Below, piece after piece: positions 51,432 to 63,300 of a DNA stretch of 64,000 bases; within the stretch, counting starts at the first letter, position 1; each line of letters begins with the position of its first letter. Source of the DNA: Cinnamomum chago (Eukaryota > Streptophyta > Magnoliopsida > Laurales > Lauraceae); the NCBI GenBank assembly GCA_038049695.1, contig CP142455.1, positions 25,891,501 to 25,955,500 on the forward strand, given 5' to 3'. Both the position numbers and the translations under genes were made by a program. The notes beneath the pieces are model-generated. The model was given only the letters and a program-made list of their open reading frames with translations. It made no database searches and was not told the origin of the DNA.

Positions 51432-54000
51432 TGAGGATCGCACGGCAGTGAGATATGATTGGACAAAGTCCGTCCCATCCATTTAGATCTTAGCTCCCGA
51501 CCTCGGGAGTAACCCGAAGAGGTCAAGAGCTAGGGGGCAATTGTGTGGGGTCGTTTGGTAATCACAGATTTATGTGGGGCCGCTCCCCGATTTCGGACTA
51601 TCCCCTAGTCTCAGTGTTCCCTAGATCGGCAACAGCACCATCTCGGGGAGATCATGAAGCGCATCTCGGCGGACATGTTCATGAACATCCACCTCGGTCT
51701 CGGCCTCAACCTGATCTCGGCCTGCTGTCATTCGGTCATAAATGCAGCCATAAATGCGCTGCCGCGACGAGGACGGCGAACTGACAAGCAGAGTGGGCGC
51801 CGGACCTAGATAAGGAGCACGCCTTATCTCAAGGTCACGTCCATAGGCATAGGATGATGATTCAATGGGACATCCCCTTTTTACCTACCCCCACTCAGAA
51901 GAGAAGGGTACATGCTGATGGGACTTCTGCCTCTCCCCGGGACCATTCCGATGATTACACTCACGTCTATATATATTGCATGGAGGACAACCATAAGGGG
52001 TACGCACGATAACTCCCTCCCACTCTTCTCCTTCTTCATATTCCTCTCAGTTACCACACTAACTTGAGCATCGGAGTACCTTCGGCTGCCTACGGCCAGG
52101 GGCTCTGACTTGTATTCCCTTCTTTCAGGTCATCAGAGGCGTGATCCTTTCCCCCATCTCCCCCGGATCATCAAATCAAGAGCTTAACTCTCTTTAACCA
52201 AGTCCGTAATTTTTAGGCACTTACAATATCTAAACAATTTTCCTCTCAAACATGGATTCTTCTCATCGCACATACGTGCCCTTAGATTTGTTTTGGTCTT
52301 CTTTTGAGATCTCTAGTCTCCTATTTCATATTGCATTGTGCTTTGGCATTTTTCTTAGGGAACATTTGTGCAGCCATTTGTCGTGTACAAGTTATCATTT
52401 CTTTCTACAAATGCTCACACGATGCCCTTTCTTTTTCCTCGACATAGAGGATTCTCCTTTCCGATCGGGTCGGACTTCTATTTCTACGGAAAATCTGGCC
52501 GCTTTTATTCCTCTACGAAACCCAGTGAAATCGAGCGAAGAAGCTAAAACCCTAAGTTGGTGTTATTTCCCCCTCCCCCTTTCTCTGGAGCTGCGGTGGC
52601 AAAACCTTCTCTATCTCTCTGTGAAGAAGACGACACAAAGTTCCGGTATGAGATTTGTTCTCTCTAAATCTTATTTCTTCTCAGCTTCCTCTCTCCATCT
52701 CTCTATGATTCGTCTCTTCCAAATCTCTCTCTCTCTCTAACTTCGTGGGCGTGTTTCCTCTCTTAGCACTAAAAGCAGTTGTTTTAATGGGTGCCGTCTT
52801 TTTGTTTTTGGCTAGGGTTTGGTCTTTCTTTTTATGATTTGGGGTTGGTAGTTTGGATTGTTTCTTGTTCATATTTTTGCATATTGTCAATTGATTTAGC
52901 TTAAGCCCAAAGTCCCAATTGAAATTCAAAAAGATTGATTTTTTTTCTTTTAATATATTAGGATAGGATAGATAAATGCTTGCAGTAACATACATGAACG
53001 CATTAATCTAATGAAATGATCTTTGTTGGCTAAAAGTTTATAAAAGCTACTTCAGACCATTCCTTGCCAAGGGTGGACCTTCATGTGGTGGGTTGCCAAG
53101 AAATCTAGTAGCTTTCACCCTGTGGAAGCTCTGAGCTGGGTTGAGCTTGCATTGCAATTGTGTTCATCCATCTATACAGGATATAGGAAGAACTGATTCA
53201 ATGCCTAGAAAGTTGTTATGCAAACAATTGGTATCCATCGATAAGGCTCTATGTCTTGCTCTTGCTCATCACTGTTGGGGTGCCTGACACAATTCTGATG
53301 AGATATAGGGTTGCAATGGCGCAATCGATTGGGAATTATAGAGGTCTTCCAACGACCTCAACTATCCATGGGCAATTCCAGCCTGCTTGTACAAAGAAAA
53401 TCACAGATCACATCATGACCATCATTGTGATATTGTTTTGTTTGTTTCAACTTTCATGTTTCTTTTGAAATCATCTGATGGTACATTTTGATTGAAAAGC
53501 CTACTGCTGATCTAACATTGAGTATGTCTACATGGGCAGTATCTAGTATAATTGTTATGTGAAGACATTGTATATCCTGGGTATTTTCTGCTATGAAAAT
53601 TGTAAAGAATCGATTGCGCGATCAAATAGAAGATGAGTGGATGTATAATTGACTGCCTGTATATATCGAAAAAGATATATTTAATAGCATAGATGATGAG
53701 ACAATCATGCAACGGTTTCAAAACATGCAAAGGTAAGGGAAGAAAGGGAAAGGGGCGTCCCCTTTTATAGAGGAACGCCCCTCTTAATTACCACACACGC
53801 GAAGCAGCCCTTCACCACGCGTCGCTTCGATCCCGGTGAACTGCCAGACAGAAGGTTACGCGTGGCAGCGACGGTCCGTCTCTCACCATGCCTCTAGTAC
53901 GGCATTTATCATCTCGAGCATACTAAACGACATCCGCGTGCCCACCTTGGCGGAGCAATTATGATACCATATTTATTGCCTAGGGCAGAGGGCGTCATGA
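51432..54000 (+). repeat. Array unit 21
   Basis: Has lost one CT from the intron-1 CT tract (near 52728-52738), as in units 17 and 24. The other markers nearby differ from unit 17, so the loss looks independent. TTTTATAGAGG near 53765 is shared with units 22 and 23. Confidence 0.95.
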
Positions 54001-56571
54001 TGAGGATCGCACGGCAGTGAGATATGATTGGACAAAGTCCGTCCCATCCATTTAGATCTTAGCTCCCGACCTCGGGAGTAACCCGAAGAGGTCAAGAGCT
54101 AGGGGGCAATTGTGTGGGGTCGTTTGGTAATCACAGATTTATGTGGGGCCGCTCCCCGATTTCGGACTATCCCCTAGTCTCAGTGTTCCCTAGATCGGCA
54201 ACAGCACCATCTCGGGGAGATCATGAAGCGCATCTCGGCGGACATGTTCATGAACATCCACCTCGGTCTCGGCCTCAACCTGATCTCGGGCTGCTGTCAT
54301 TCGGTCATAAATGCAGCCATAAATGCGCTGCCGCGACGAGGACGGCGAACTGACAAGCAGAGTGGGCGCCGGACCTAGATAAGGAGCACGCCTTATCTCA
54401 AGGTCACATCCATAGGCATAGGATGATGATTCAATGGGACATCCCCTTTTTACCTACCCCCACTCAGAAGAGAAGGGTACATGCTGATGGGACTTCTGCC
54501 TCTCCCCGGGACCATTCCGATGATTACACTCACGTCTATATATATTGCATGGAGGACAACCATAAGGGGTACGCACGATAACTCCCTCCCACTCTTCTCC
54601 TTCTTCATATTCCTCTCAGTTACCACACTAACTTGAGCATCGGAGTACCTTCGGCTGCCTACGGCCAGGGGCTCTGACTTGTATTCCCTTCTTTCAGGTC
54701 ATCAGAGGCGTGATCCTTTCCCCCATCTCCCCCGGATCATCAAATCAAGAGCTTAACTCTCTTTAACCAAGTCCGTAATTTTTAGGCACTTACAATAACT
54801 AAACAATTTTCCTCTCAAACATGGATTCTTCTCATCGCACATACGTGCCCTTAGATTTGTTTTGGTCTTCTTTTGAGATCTCTAGTCTCCTATTTCATAT
54901 TGCATTGTGCTTTGGCATTTTTCTTAGGGAACATTTGTGCAGCCATTTGTCGTGTACAAGTTATCATTTCTTTCTACAAATGCTCACACGATGCCCTTTC
55001 TTTTTCCTCGACATAGAGGATTCTCCTTTCCGATCGGGTCGGACTTCTATTTCTACGGAAAATCTGGCCGCTTTTATTCCTCTACGAAACCCAGTGAAAT
55101 CGAGCGAAGAAGCTAAAACCCTAAGTTGGTGTTATTTCCCCCTCCCCCTTTCTCTGGAGCTGCGGTGGCAAAACCTTCTCTATCTCTCTGTGAAGAAGAC
55201 GACACAAAGTTCCGGTATGAGATTTGTTCTCTCTAAATCTTATTTCTTCTCAGCTTCCTCTCTCCATCTCTCTATGATTCGTCTCTTCCAAATCTCTCTC
55301 TCTCTCTCTAACTTCGTTGGCGTGTTTCCTCTCTTAGCACTAAAAGCAGTTGTTTTAATGGGTGCCGTCTTTTTGTTTTTGGCTAGGGTTTGGTCTTTCT
55401 TTTTATGATTTGGGGTTGGTAGTTTGGATTGTTTCTTGTTCATATTTTTGCATATTGTCAATTGATTTAGCTTAAGCCCAAAGTCCCAATTGAAATTCAA
55501 AAAGATTGATTTTTTTTCTTTTAATATATTAGGATAGGATAGATAAATGCGTGCAGTAACATACATGAACGCATTAATCTAATGAAATGATCTTTGTTGG
55601 CTAAAAGTTTATAAAAGCTACTTCAGACCATTCCTTGCCAAGGGTGGACCTTCATGTGGTGGGTTGCCAAGAAATCTAGTAGCTTTCACCCTGTGGAAGC
55701 TCTGAGCTGGGTTGAGCTTGCATTGCAATTGTGTTCATCCATCTATACAGGATATAGGAAGAACTGATTCAATGCCTAGAAAGTTGTTATGCAAACAATT
55801 GGTATCCATCGATAAGGCTCTATGTCTTGCTCTTGCTCATCACTGTTGGGGTGCCTGACACAATTCTGATGAGATATAGGGTTGCAATGGCGCAATCGAT
55901 TGGGAATTATAGAGGTCTTCCAACGACCTCAACTATCCATGGGCAATTCCAGCCTGCTTGTACAAAGAAAATCACAGATCACATCATGACCATCATTGTG
56001 ATATTGTTTTGTTTGTTTCAACTTTCATGTTTCTTTTGAAATCATCTGATGGTACATTTTGATTGAAAAGCCTACTGCTGATCTAACATTGAGTATGTCT
56101 ACATGGGCAGTATCTAGTATAATTGTTATGTGAAGACATTGTATATCCTGGGTATTTTCTGCTATGAAAATTGTAAAGAATCGATTGCGCGATCAAATAG
56201 AAGATGAGTGGATGTATAATTGACTGCCTGTATATATCGAAAAAGATATATTTAATAGCATAGATGATGAGACAATCATGCAACGGTTTCAAAACATGCA
56301 AAGGTAAGGGAAGAAAGGGAAAGGGGCGTCCCCTTTTATAGAGGAACGCCCCTCTTAATTACCACACACGCGAAGCAGCCCTTCACCACGCGTCGCTTCG
56401 ATCCCGGTGAACTGCCAGACAGAAGGTTACGCGTGGCAGCGACGGTCCGTCTCTCACCATGCCTCTAGTACGGCATTTATCATCTCGAGCATACTAAACG
56501 ACATCCGCGTGCCCACCTTGGCGGAGCAATTATGATACCATATTTATTGCCTAGGGCAGAGGGCGTCATGA
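54001..56571 (+). repeat. Array unit 22
   Basis: CTTCGTTGGCG (near 55313) and AATGCGTGCAG (near 55546) are shared with unit 23. GGGCTGCTG is shared with units 19, 23 and 24. A private GTCACATCC lies near 54405 (CpG transition). Confidence 0.95.
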
Positions 56572-59142
56572 TGAGGATCGCACGGCAGTGAGATATGATT
56601 GGACAAAGTCCGTCCCATCCATTTAGATCTTAGCTCCCGACCTCGGGAGTAACCCGAAGAGGTCAAGAGCTAGGGGGCAATTGTGTGGGGTCGTTTGGTA
56701 ATCACAGATTTATGTGGGGCCGCTCCCCGATTTCGGACTATCCCCTAGTCTCAGTGTTCCCTAGATCGGCAACAGCACCATCTCGGGGAGATCATGAAGC
56801 GCATCTCGGCGGACATGTTCATGAACATCCACCTCGGTCTCGGCCTCAACCTGATCTCGGGCTGCTGTCATTCGGTCATAAATGCAGCCATAAATGCGCT
56901 GCCGCGACGAGGACGGCGAACTGACAAGCAGAGTGGGCGCCGGACCTAGATAAGGAGCACGCCTTATCTCAAGGTCACGTCCATAGGCATAGGATGATGA
57001 TTCAATGGGACATCCCCTTTTTACCTACCCCCACTCAGAAGAGAAGGGTACATGCTGATGGGACTTCTGCCTCTCCCCGGGACCATTCCGATGATTACAC
57101 TCACGTCTATATATATTGCATGGAGGACAACCATAAGGGGTACGCACGATAACTCCCTCCCACTCTTCTCCTTCTTCATATTCCTCTCAGTTACCACACT
57201 AACTTGAGCATCGGAGTACCTTCGGCTGCCTACGGCCAAGGGCTCTGACTTGTATTCCCTTCTTTCAGGTCATCAGAGGCGTGATCCTTTCCCCCATCTC
57301 CCCCGGATCATCAAATCAAGAGCTTAACTCTCTTTAACCAAGTCCGTAATTTTTAGGCACTTACAATATCTAAACAATTTTCCTCTCAAACATGGATTCT
57401 TCTCATCGCACATACGTGCCCTTAGATTTGTTTTGGTCTTCTTTTGAGATCTCTAGTCTCCTATTTCATATTGCATTGTGCTTTGGCATTTTTCTTAGGG
57501 AACATTTGTGCAGCCATTTGTCGTGTACAAGTTATCATTTCTTTCTACAAATGCTCACACGATGCCCTTTCTTTTTCCTCGACATAGAGGATTCTCCTTT
57601 CCGATCGGGTCGGACTTCTATTTCTACGGAAAATCTGGCCGCTTTTATTCCTCTACGAAACCCAGTGAAATCGAGCGAAGAAGCTAAAACCCTAAGTTGG
57701 TGTTATTTCCCCCTCCCCCTTTCTCTGGAGCTGCGGTGGCAAAACCTTCTCTATCTCTCTGTGAAGAAGACGACACAAAGTTCCGGTATGAGATTTGTTC
57801 TCTCTAAATCTTATTTCTTCTCAGCTTCCTCTCTCCATCTCTCTATGATTCGTCTCTTCCAAATCTCTCTCTCTCTCTCTAACTTCGTTGGCGTGTTTCC
57901 TCTCTTAGCACTAAAAGCAGTTGTTTTAATGGGTGCCGTCTTTTTGTTTTTGGCTAGGGTTTGGTCTTTCTTTTTATGATTTGGGGTTGGTAGTTTGGAT
58001 TGTTTCTTGTTCATATTTTTGCATATTGTCAATTGATTTAGCTTAAGCCCAAAGTCCCAATTGAAATTCAAAAAGATTGATTTTTTTTCTTTTAATATAT
58101 TAGGATAGGATAGATAAATGCGTGCAGTAACATACATGAACGCATTAATCTAATGAAATGATCTTTGTTGGCTAAAAGTTTATAAAAGCTACTTCAGACC
58201 ATTCCTTGCCAAGGGTGGACCTTCATGTGGTGGGTTGCCAAGAAATCTAGTAGCTTTCACCCTGTGGAAGCTCTGAGCTGGGTTGAGCTTGCATTGCAAT
58301 TGTGTTCATCCATCTATACAGGATATAGGAAGAACTGATTCAATGCCTAGAAAGTTGTTATGCAAACAATTGGTATCCATCGATAAGGCTCTATGTCTTG
58401 CTCTTGCTCATCACTGTTGGGGTGCCTGACACAATTCTGATGAGATATAGGGTTGCAATGGCGCAATCGATTGAGAATTATAGAGGTCTTCCAACGACCT
58501 CAACTATCCATGGGCAATTCCAGCCTGCTTGTACAAAGAAAATCACAGATCACATCATGACCATCATTGTGATATTGTTTTGTTTGTTTCAACTTTCATG
58601 TTTCTTTTGAAATCATCTGATGGTACATTTTGATTGAAAAGCCTACTGCTGATCTAACATTGAGTATGTCTACATGGGCAGTATCTAGTATAATTGTTAT
58701 GTGAAGACATTGTATATCCTGGGTATTTTCTGCTATGAAAATTGTAAAGAATCGATTGCGCGATCAAATAGAAGATGAGTGGATGTATAATTGACTGCCT
58801 GTATATATCGAAAAAGATATATTTAATAGCATAGATGATGAGACAATCATGCAACGGTTTCAAAACATGCAAAGGTAAGGGAAGAAAGGGAAAGGGGCGT
58901 CCCCTTTTATAGAGGAACGCCCCTCTTAATTACCACACACGCGAAGCAGCCCTTCACCACGCGTCGCTTCGATCCCGGTGAACTGCCAGACAGAAGGTTA
59001 CGCGTGGCAGCGACGGTCCGTCTCTCACCATGCCTCTAGTACGGCATTTATCATCTCGAGCATACTAAACGACATCCGCGTGCCCACCTTGGCGGAGCAA
59101 TTATGATACCATATTTATTGCCTAGGGCAGAGGGCGTCATGA
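56572..59142 (+). repeat. Array unit 23
   Basis: Close to unit 22. Private ACGGCCAAGGG lies near 57233. GATTGAGAAT near 58470 also occurs in units 15 and 17. Confidence 0.95.
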
Positions 59143-59252
59143 TGAGGATCGCACGGCAGTGAGATATGATTGGACAAAGTCCGTCCCATCCATTTAGATC
59201 TTAGCTCCCGACCTCGGGAGTAACCCGAAGAGGTCAAGAGCTAGGGGGCAAT

Positions 59253-59953
59253 TGTGTGGGGTCGTTTGGTAATCACAGATTTATGTGGGGCCGCTCCCCG
59301 ATTTCGGACTATCCCCTAGTCTCAGTGTTCCGTAGATCGGCAACAGCACCATCTCGGGGAGATCATGAAGCGCATCTCGGCGGACATGTTCATGAACATC
59401 CACCTCGGTCTCGGCCTCAACCTGATCTCGGGCTGCTGTCATTCGGTCATAAATGCAGCCATAAATGCGCTGCCGCGACGAGGACGGCGAACTGACAAGC
59501 AGAGTGGGCGCCGGACCTAGATAAGGAGCACGCCTTATCTCAAGGTCACGTCCATAGGCATAGGATGATGATTCAATGGGACATCCCCTTTTTACCTACC
59601 CCCACTCAGAAGAGAAGGGTACATGCTGATGGGACTTCTGCCTCTCCCCGGGACCATTCCGATGATTACACTCACGTCTATATATATTGCATGGAGGACA
59701 ACCATAAGGGGTACGCACGATAACTCCCTCCCACTCTTCTCCTTCTTCATATTCCTCTCAGTTACCACACTAACTTGAGCATCGGAGTACCTACGGCCAG
59801 GGGCTCTGACTTGTATTCCCTTCTTTCAGGTCATCGGAGGCGTGATCCTTTCCCCCATCTCCCCCGGATCATCAAATCAAGAGCTTAACTCTCTTTAACC
59901 AAGTCCGTAATTTTTAGGCACTTACAATATCTAAACAATTTTCCTCTCAAACA
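59253..59953 (+). mobile_element. LTR-like block nearest the gene (unit 24)
   Basis: Same TG...CA limits as in unit 1, shorter by the 10-bp deletion near 59788. Its TATA box is at 59679-59686, about 570 bp upstream of the exon-1 frame. If the gene has no other promoter, this block is the best candidate for the one nearest to it. Confidence 0.5.
59679..59686 (+). promoter_or_regulatory. TATA box closest to the gene
   Basis: TATATATA in the last LTR-like block. No clearer TATA box lies between here and exon 1. Confidence 0.45.
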
Positions 59954-60246
59954 TGGATTCTTCTCATCGCACATACGTGCCCTTAGATTTGTTTTGGTCT
60001 TCTTTTGAGATCTCTAGTCTCCTATTTCATATTGCATTGTGCTTTGGCATTTTTCTTAGGGAACATTTGTGCAGCCATTTGTCGTGTACAAGTTACATTT
60101 CTTTCTACAAATGCTCACACGATGCCCTTTCTTTTTCCTCGACATAGAGGATTCTCCTTTCCGATCGGGTCGGACTTCTATTTCTACGGAAAATCTGGCC
60201 GCTTTTATTCCTCTACGAAACCCAGTGAAATCGAGCGAAGAAGCTA

Positions 60247-60255
60247 AAACCCTAA
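60247..60255 (+). promoter_or_regulatory. Telo-box in the leader of the gene
   Basis: AAACCCTAA, one base before the TTG that opens the exon-1 frame, in a CT-rich leader. This placement is typical of plant genes with telo-box leaders. Confidence 0.7.
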
Positions 60256-60256
60256 G

Positions 60257-60345
60257 TTGGTGTTATTTCCCCCTCCCCCTTTCTCTGGAGCTGTGGTGGC
60301 AAAACCTTCTCTATCTCTCTGTGAAGAAGACGACACAAAGTTCCG
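60257..60345 (+). CDS. Exon 1 of the gene (start uncertain)
   Basis: 89 nt, 29 codons plus two bases, with an in-frame TAA just upstream (60245). It differs from the other units by an Ala to Val change at a CpG; the T to A change in the Leu codon (CTT to CTA), shared with units 18-23, is silent. Weak points are the missing ATG and the short length, so it could be non-coding leader whose openness is chance. In favour are exact phase agreement with exon 2 and a protein-like composition. Confidence 0.5.
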
Positions 60346-63300
60346 GTATGAGATTTGTTCTCTCTAAATCTTATTTCTTCTCAGCTTCCTCTCTCCATCT
60401 CTCTATGATTCGTCTCTTCCAAATCTCTCTCTCTCTCTAACTTCATGGGCGTGTTTCATCTCTTAGCACTAAAAGCAGTTGTTTTAGTGGGTGCCGTCTT
60501 TTTGTTTTTGGCTAGGGTTTGGTCTTTCTTTTTATGATTTGGGGTTGGTAGTTTGGATTGTTTCTTGTTCATATTTTTGCATATTGTCAATTGATTTAGC
60601 TTAAGCCCAAAGTCCCAATTGAAACTCCGAGTGAAACAAGCACGAAAGGAATGTTGCCTAGATGAGTCTAGGAATGGTTCTGCTTCCCTGGATGATGATG
60701 ACAATGAGAACGACCACCTATCTGACTTGGATGAAAGCAATATGGAAGATGCATTCAAGGATGTAGGCCTATCTGTCTCACAAGTTGTCGCCACTCCTGA
60801 TGATTTATGTGACAGAGGCCAAATAACTTCTCTTCTGGATTATCAAATCCACAGATTGGATACTGATTCTTCTTACATTCCAAATACACATTTCTCAGAA
60901 AGCCGTGACCTAGTCCAAAATACGGAGGATCAAGATGTTGATTCTATTGGTGTCCATTCCCAAATTAAGTTGGGCGATGTTTCTTCGATGAAATTAAGAT
61001 CCATTGATTCTCTACTGAAATCTCCAAATGTGCAGAGGATGAAACCATGTGATGATGAACCTTTTTTGGGTTCAGTTGCTTCAACCATAGAAAGACAAGC
61101 TTGCACAAATCAGCCAGCCCATAATGCTGCAAATGATTTAGCTCTGACTCAAGTTTCTTTTAAAGATGACATGATGGTGAAGGTGAGAATTTAGGGATCT
61201 TAGCTTTTTGAAACTAGTGACTCATCGTTTCCCTTGAAAGATAAACTTTCTTTCTTCATATCATTGATATAAAATTGGATAATCGGGTCGTGATTTGATG
61301 TGGACCAAATCGTAGGTGGGTCAAATATCAGATCTTGGGGTGCCTCTCAAATGGAGCCCAAGTCACTGTGCATTTGGTCACAAAAACAGTAAATCATATT
61401 AGGTAGAGTATTGCTTTCCAGTTTTTTCAGCCCCTACCATTATGAGCATCACTCTTGCATGTTGATTTGAAGCATGGATATAAAGAACATACGCTTACAG
61501 GTGTACTTAATTCAATTTCAATTTCCTCTGTTGCCGCCAATGCATTTTGTTTAAAGGTTATCCAATTGTTCTGGTAAAATACTAGAGGGATATTTATTAA
61601 CTAGTCCCTGCAGCTGCCATTCTCCTAGATTAGTTGAAAGTCTAAGTTTTCAATACATGGGAATTTGCCCCTTTATTTTTAAACCCATTTCTATTTTGTC
61701 CATTTGGTCAAATCACCTATGTGCTGCTCAATGAAATTAATTTAATATGAGGGAAGCCAAATGACCGAAATGCATTGGGTTTGCTTATCCATTTATCTCA
61801 AACTCAAACCAACCAACAAACTTGGGTTGGTTTGAGATGAAAATGGAAGGAGACTGGATTTGGGTTCAATTCTGACAAAATATAAGAAACTTGATCTCTG
61901 GGTTTTTTTGAGTTTTTAAGGGTGTTTTAGATCAAGGAAAGACGAGTATACAGAATGCAAGTTTTGTGACTCAGAGTAGAGAAAATGGGTTGATAGAAAT
62001 TTGTCAACAAGTTAGCATAAGCATACACTGTGAATATTTTTGATATCTACGAGAAACTATCAAACAAAATGGACGGTTCTCGACTTCACATTGGTGATCA
62101 ACAAATGTTAGACAAAGTGGGGACAAGTATGTGGAGGTGTTATGTTGTCATCGAGTGCCACTTTGATTGAAGGGACATTTAAGAAGACAACCAAGATTCT
62201 AAAATCTGACTTGGTGGACGACTCGTTCACCCTAGAGTCAAAAACCTTAAACATCATAAAAAAATGGTAAATAACTAAAAACTTAGAAAACTTTACATCA
62301 TGAATCTCGTACCTTAAAATTCCTGGCCTTTTTTTTGTTAATTATTAGAAATGTCTTTTGTTTGTCATGCTGATCCTGAAATCCTGACACTATTATTAGA
62401 GAGATCCATTCTGTTGGGACAAACGAAAATTATTGGGAAGAGGCATGAGTATGTTACTTTGTTTTCAGGTTTCTTATTTGAAATATATTGCTCAACGTGA
62501 TATGCTACCCATAAAAAAGGATCACCTGATCTGAAGTCCTTTTGTCATGAAAAGGAGCAAATTTAGTCTTTGGTGCTCCAGCAACCCTGTTTTGGTTATC
62601 CAGACTATTTCTTCATGGGCCACATGGCCCCCACCATGGATTGTTGGTATTCCAAATTTCTTTCCAACTGTCAATAGCAACTTAAAAATAGGTGTTTAAC
62701 AAATAATAAAACAATGTTCCATAGAACATATGCAAACATGGATTCCTACTATTTGACAATTTGGGGCATTAGCGAGGTCAATCAATGCAGCAGCCTTTAT
62801 CCCCAATCAAGCCCCACTTGTTCTTAATGAGTGTGGCAAACTCTATTTTACTACAATGCAAGTCCTATAATTCTTATGGGAAGGATATAATTGATGATAA
62901 TTTGTCTTTCAGGGAGTTGACTTTGATGTAGAAGGTGTCACATTATTATGTACTCAATCAAATATGGTGTCCTCTCCTTGCATATGGGATTCAAGAAAAG
63001 GTAGTAAGATTTTGTTTTTGGTCTCTTAGAGCTTTTATGGTAGTCATAGGCTTCAGATGCATAATGACATGATTATTCTCCTGCTGTGTTGGTCCATACC
63101 AGTGTGGCACATATTTCTGCGATCCAGTTCATTCATTTGGTGTGCCTTTGGATGGAATATGCCCCGGCACTAATAATACCCAACTCTTCGATCAGTGACA
63201 CCAACCAACATGGTTGAATAAAACAATGATCTGGGAGAGGTCACAGGTTGGACAGTAAGGAGCTTCTAGTATAGATAACTTTAGGGGTATAACCCATCCA

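Larger units (their letters stand above)
1..60624 (+). repeat. Tandem array of 2,571-bp units (23 periods plus one partial), head to tail
   Basis: Landmarks recur every 2,571 bp from the first base, always in the same orientation. Spacing departs only by small indels: 2,570 in unit 7, 2,569 in units 17 and 21, 2,583 in unit 18 and 2,573 in unit 19. Copies differ by roughly one to two dozen substitutions each, about 99% identity by eye. The left end lies outside the window. The right end is sharp at 60624, where the sequence leaves the repeat inside an exon. If units are phased by that breakpoint, each runs from offset 1496 of one period to offset 1495 of the next, and the last copy is complete. 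No unit is inverted and nothing is inserted between units. This is a recently homogenised macrosatellite that contains gene 5' sequence and an LTR, not a short centromeric satellite. Confidence 0.98.
59143..60624 (+). repeat. Array unit 24, last and joined to the gene
   Basis: Stops 25 bases into exon 2 of the downstream gene. It carries unit 19's markers: GTTCCGTAG near 59330, the 10-bp deletion near 59788 and CATCGGAGG near 59833. It also has a 1-bp loss (AAGTTACATTTC, near 60090) and one CT fewer near 60425. A CpG transition (GCTGTGGTGG, near 60293) changes one exon-1 codon from Ala to Val. Homology to other units ends at 60624; position 60625 onward is single-copy. Confidence 0.95.

Noticed and set aside
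1..60624. CRISPR array or other prokaryotic repeat system
   Set aside because: Repeats are 2.6 kb, contiguous and without spacers; the flanking DNA has introns.
1..60624. Ribosomal RNA gene array or centromeric satellite
   Set aside because: No rRNA-like sequence is recognisable, and the period is far longer than the usual 150-180 or 340 bp satellites. The unit contains gene and LTR parts.
60456..60794. 112-codon minus-strand frame across the array junction
   Set aside because: It is the complement of exon 2 and intron 1. The plus strand has a splice-supported, phase-consistent exon there.
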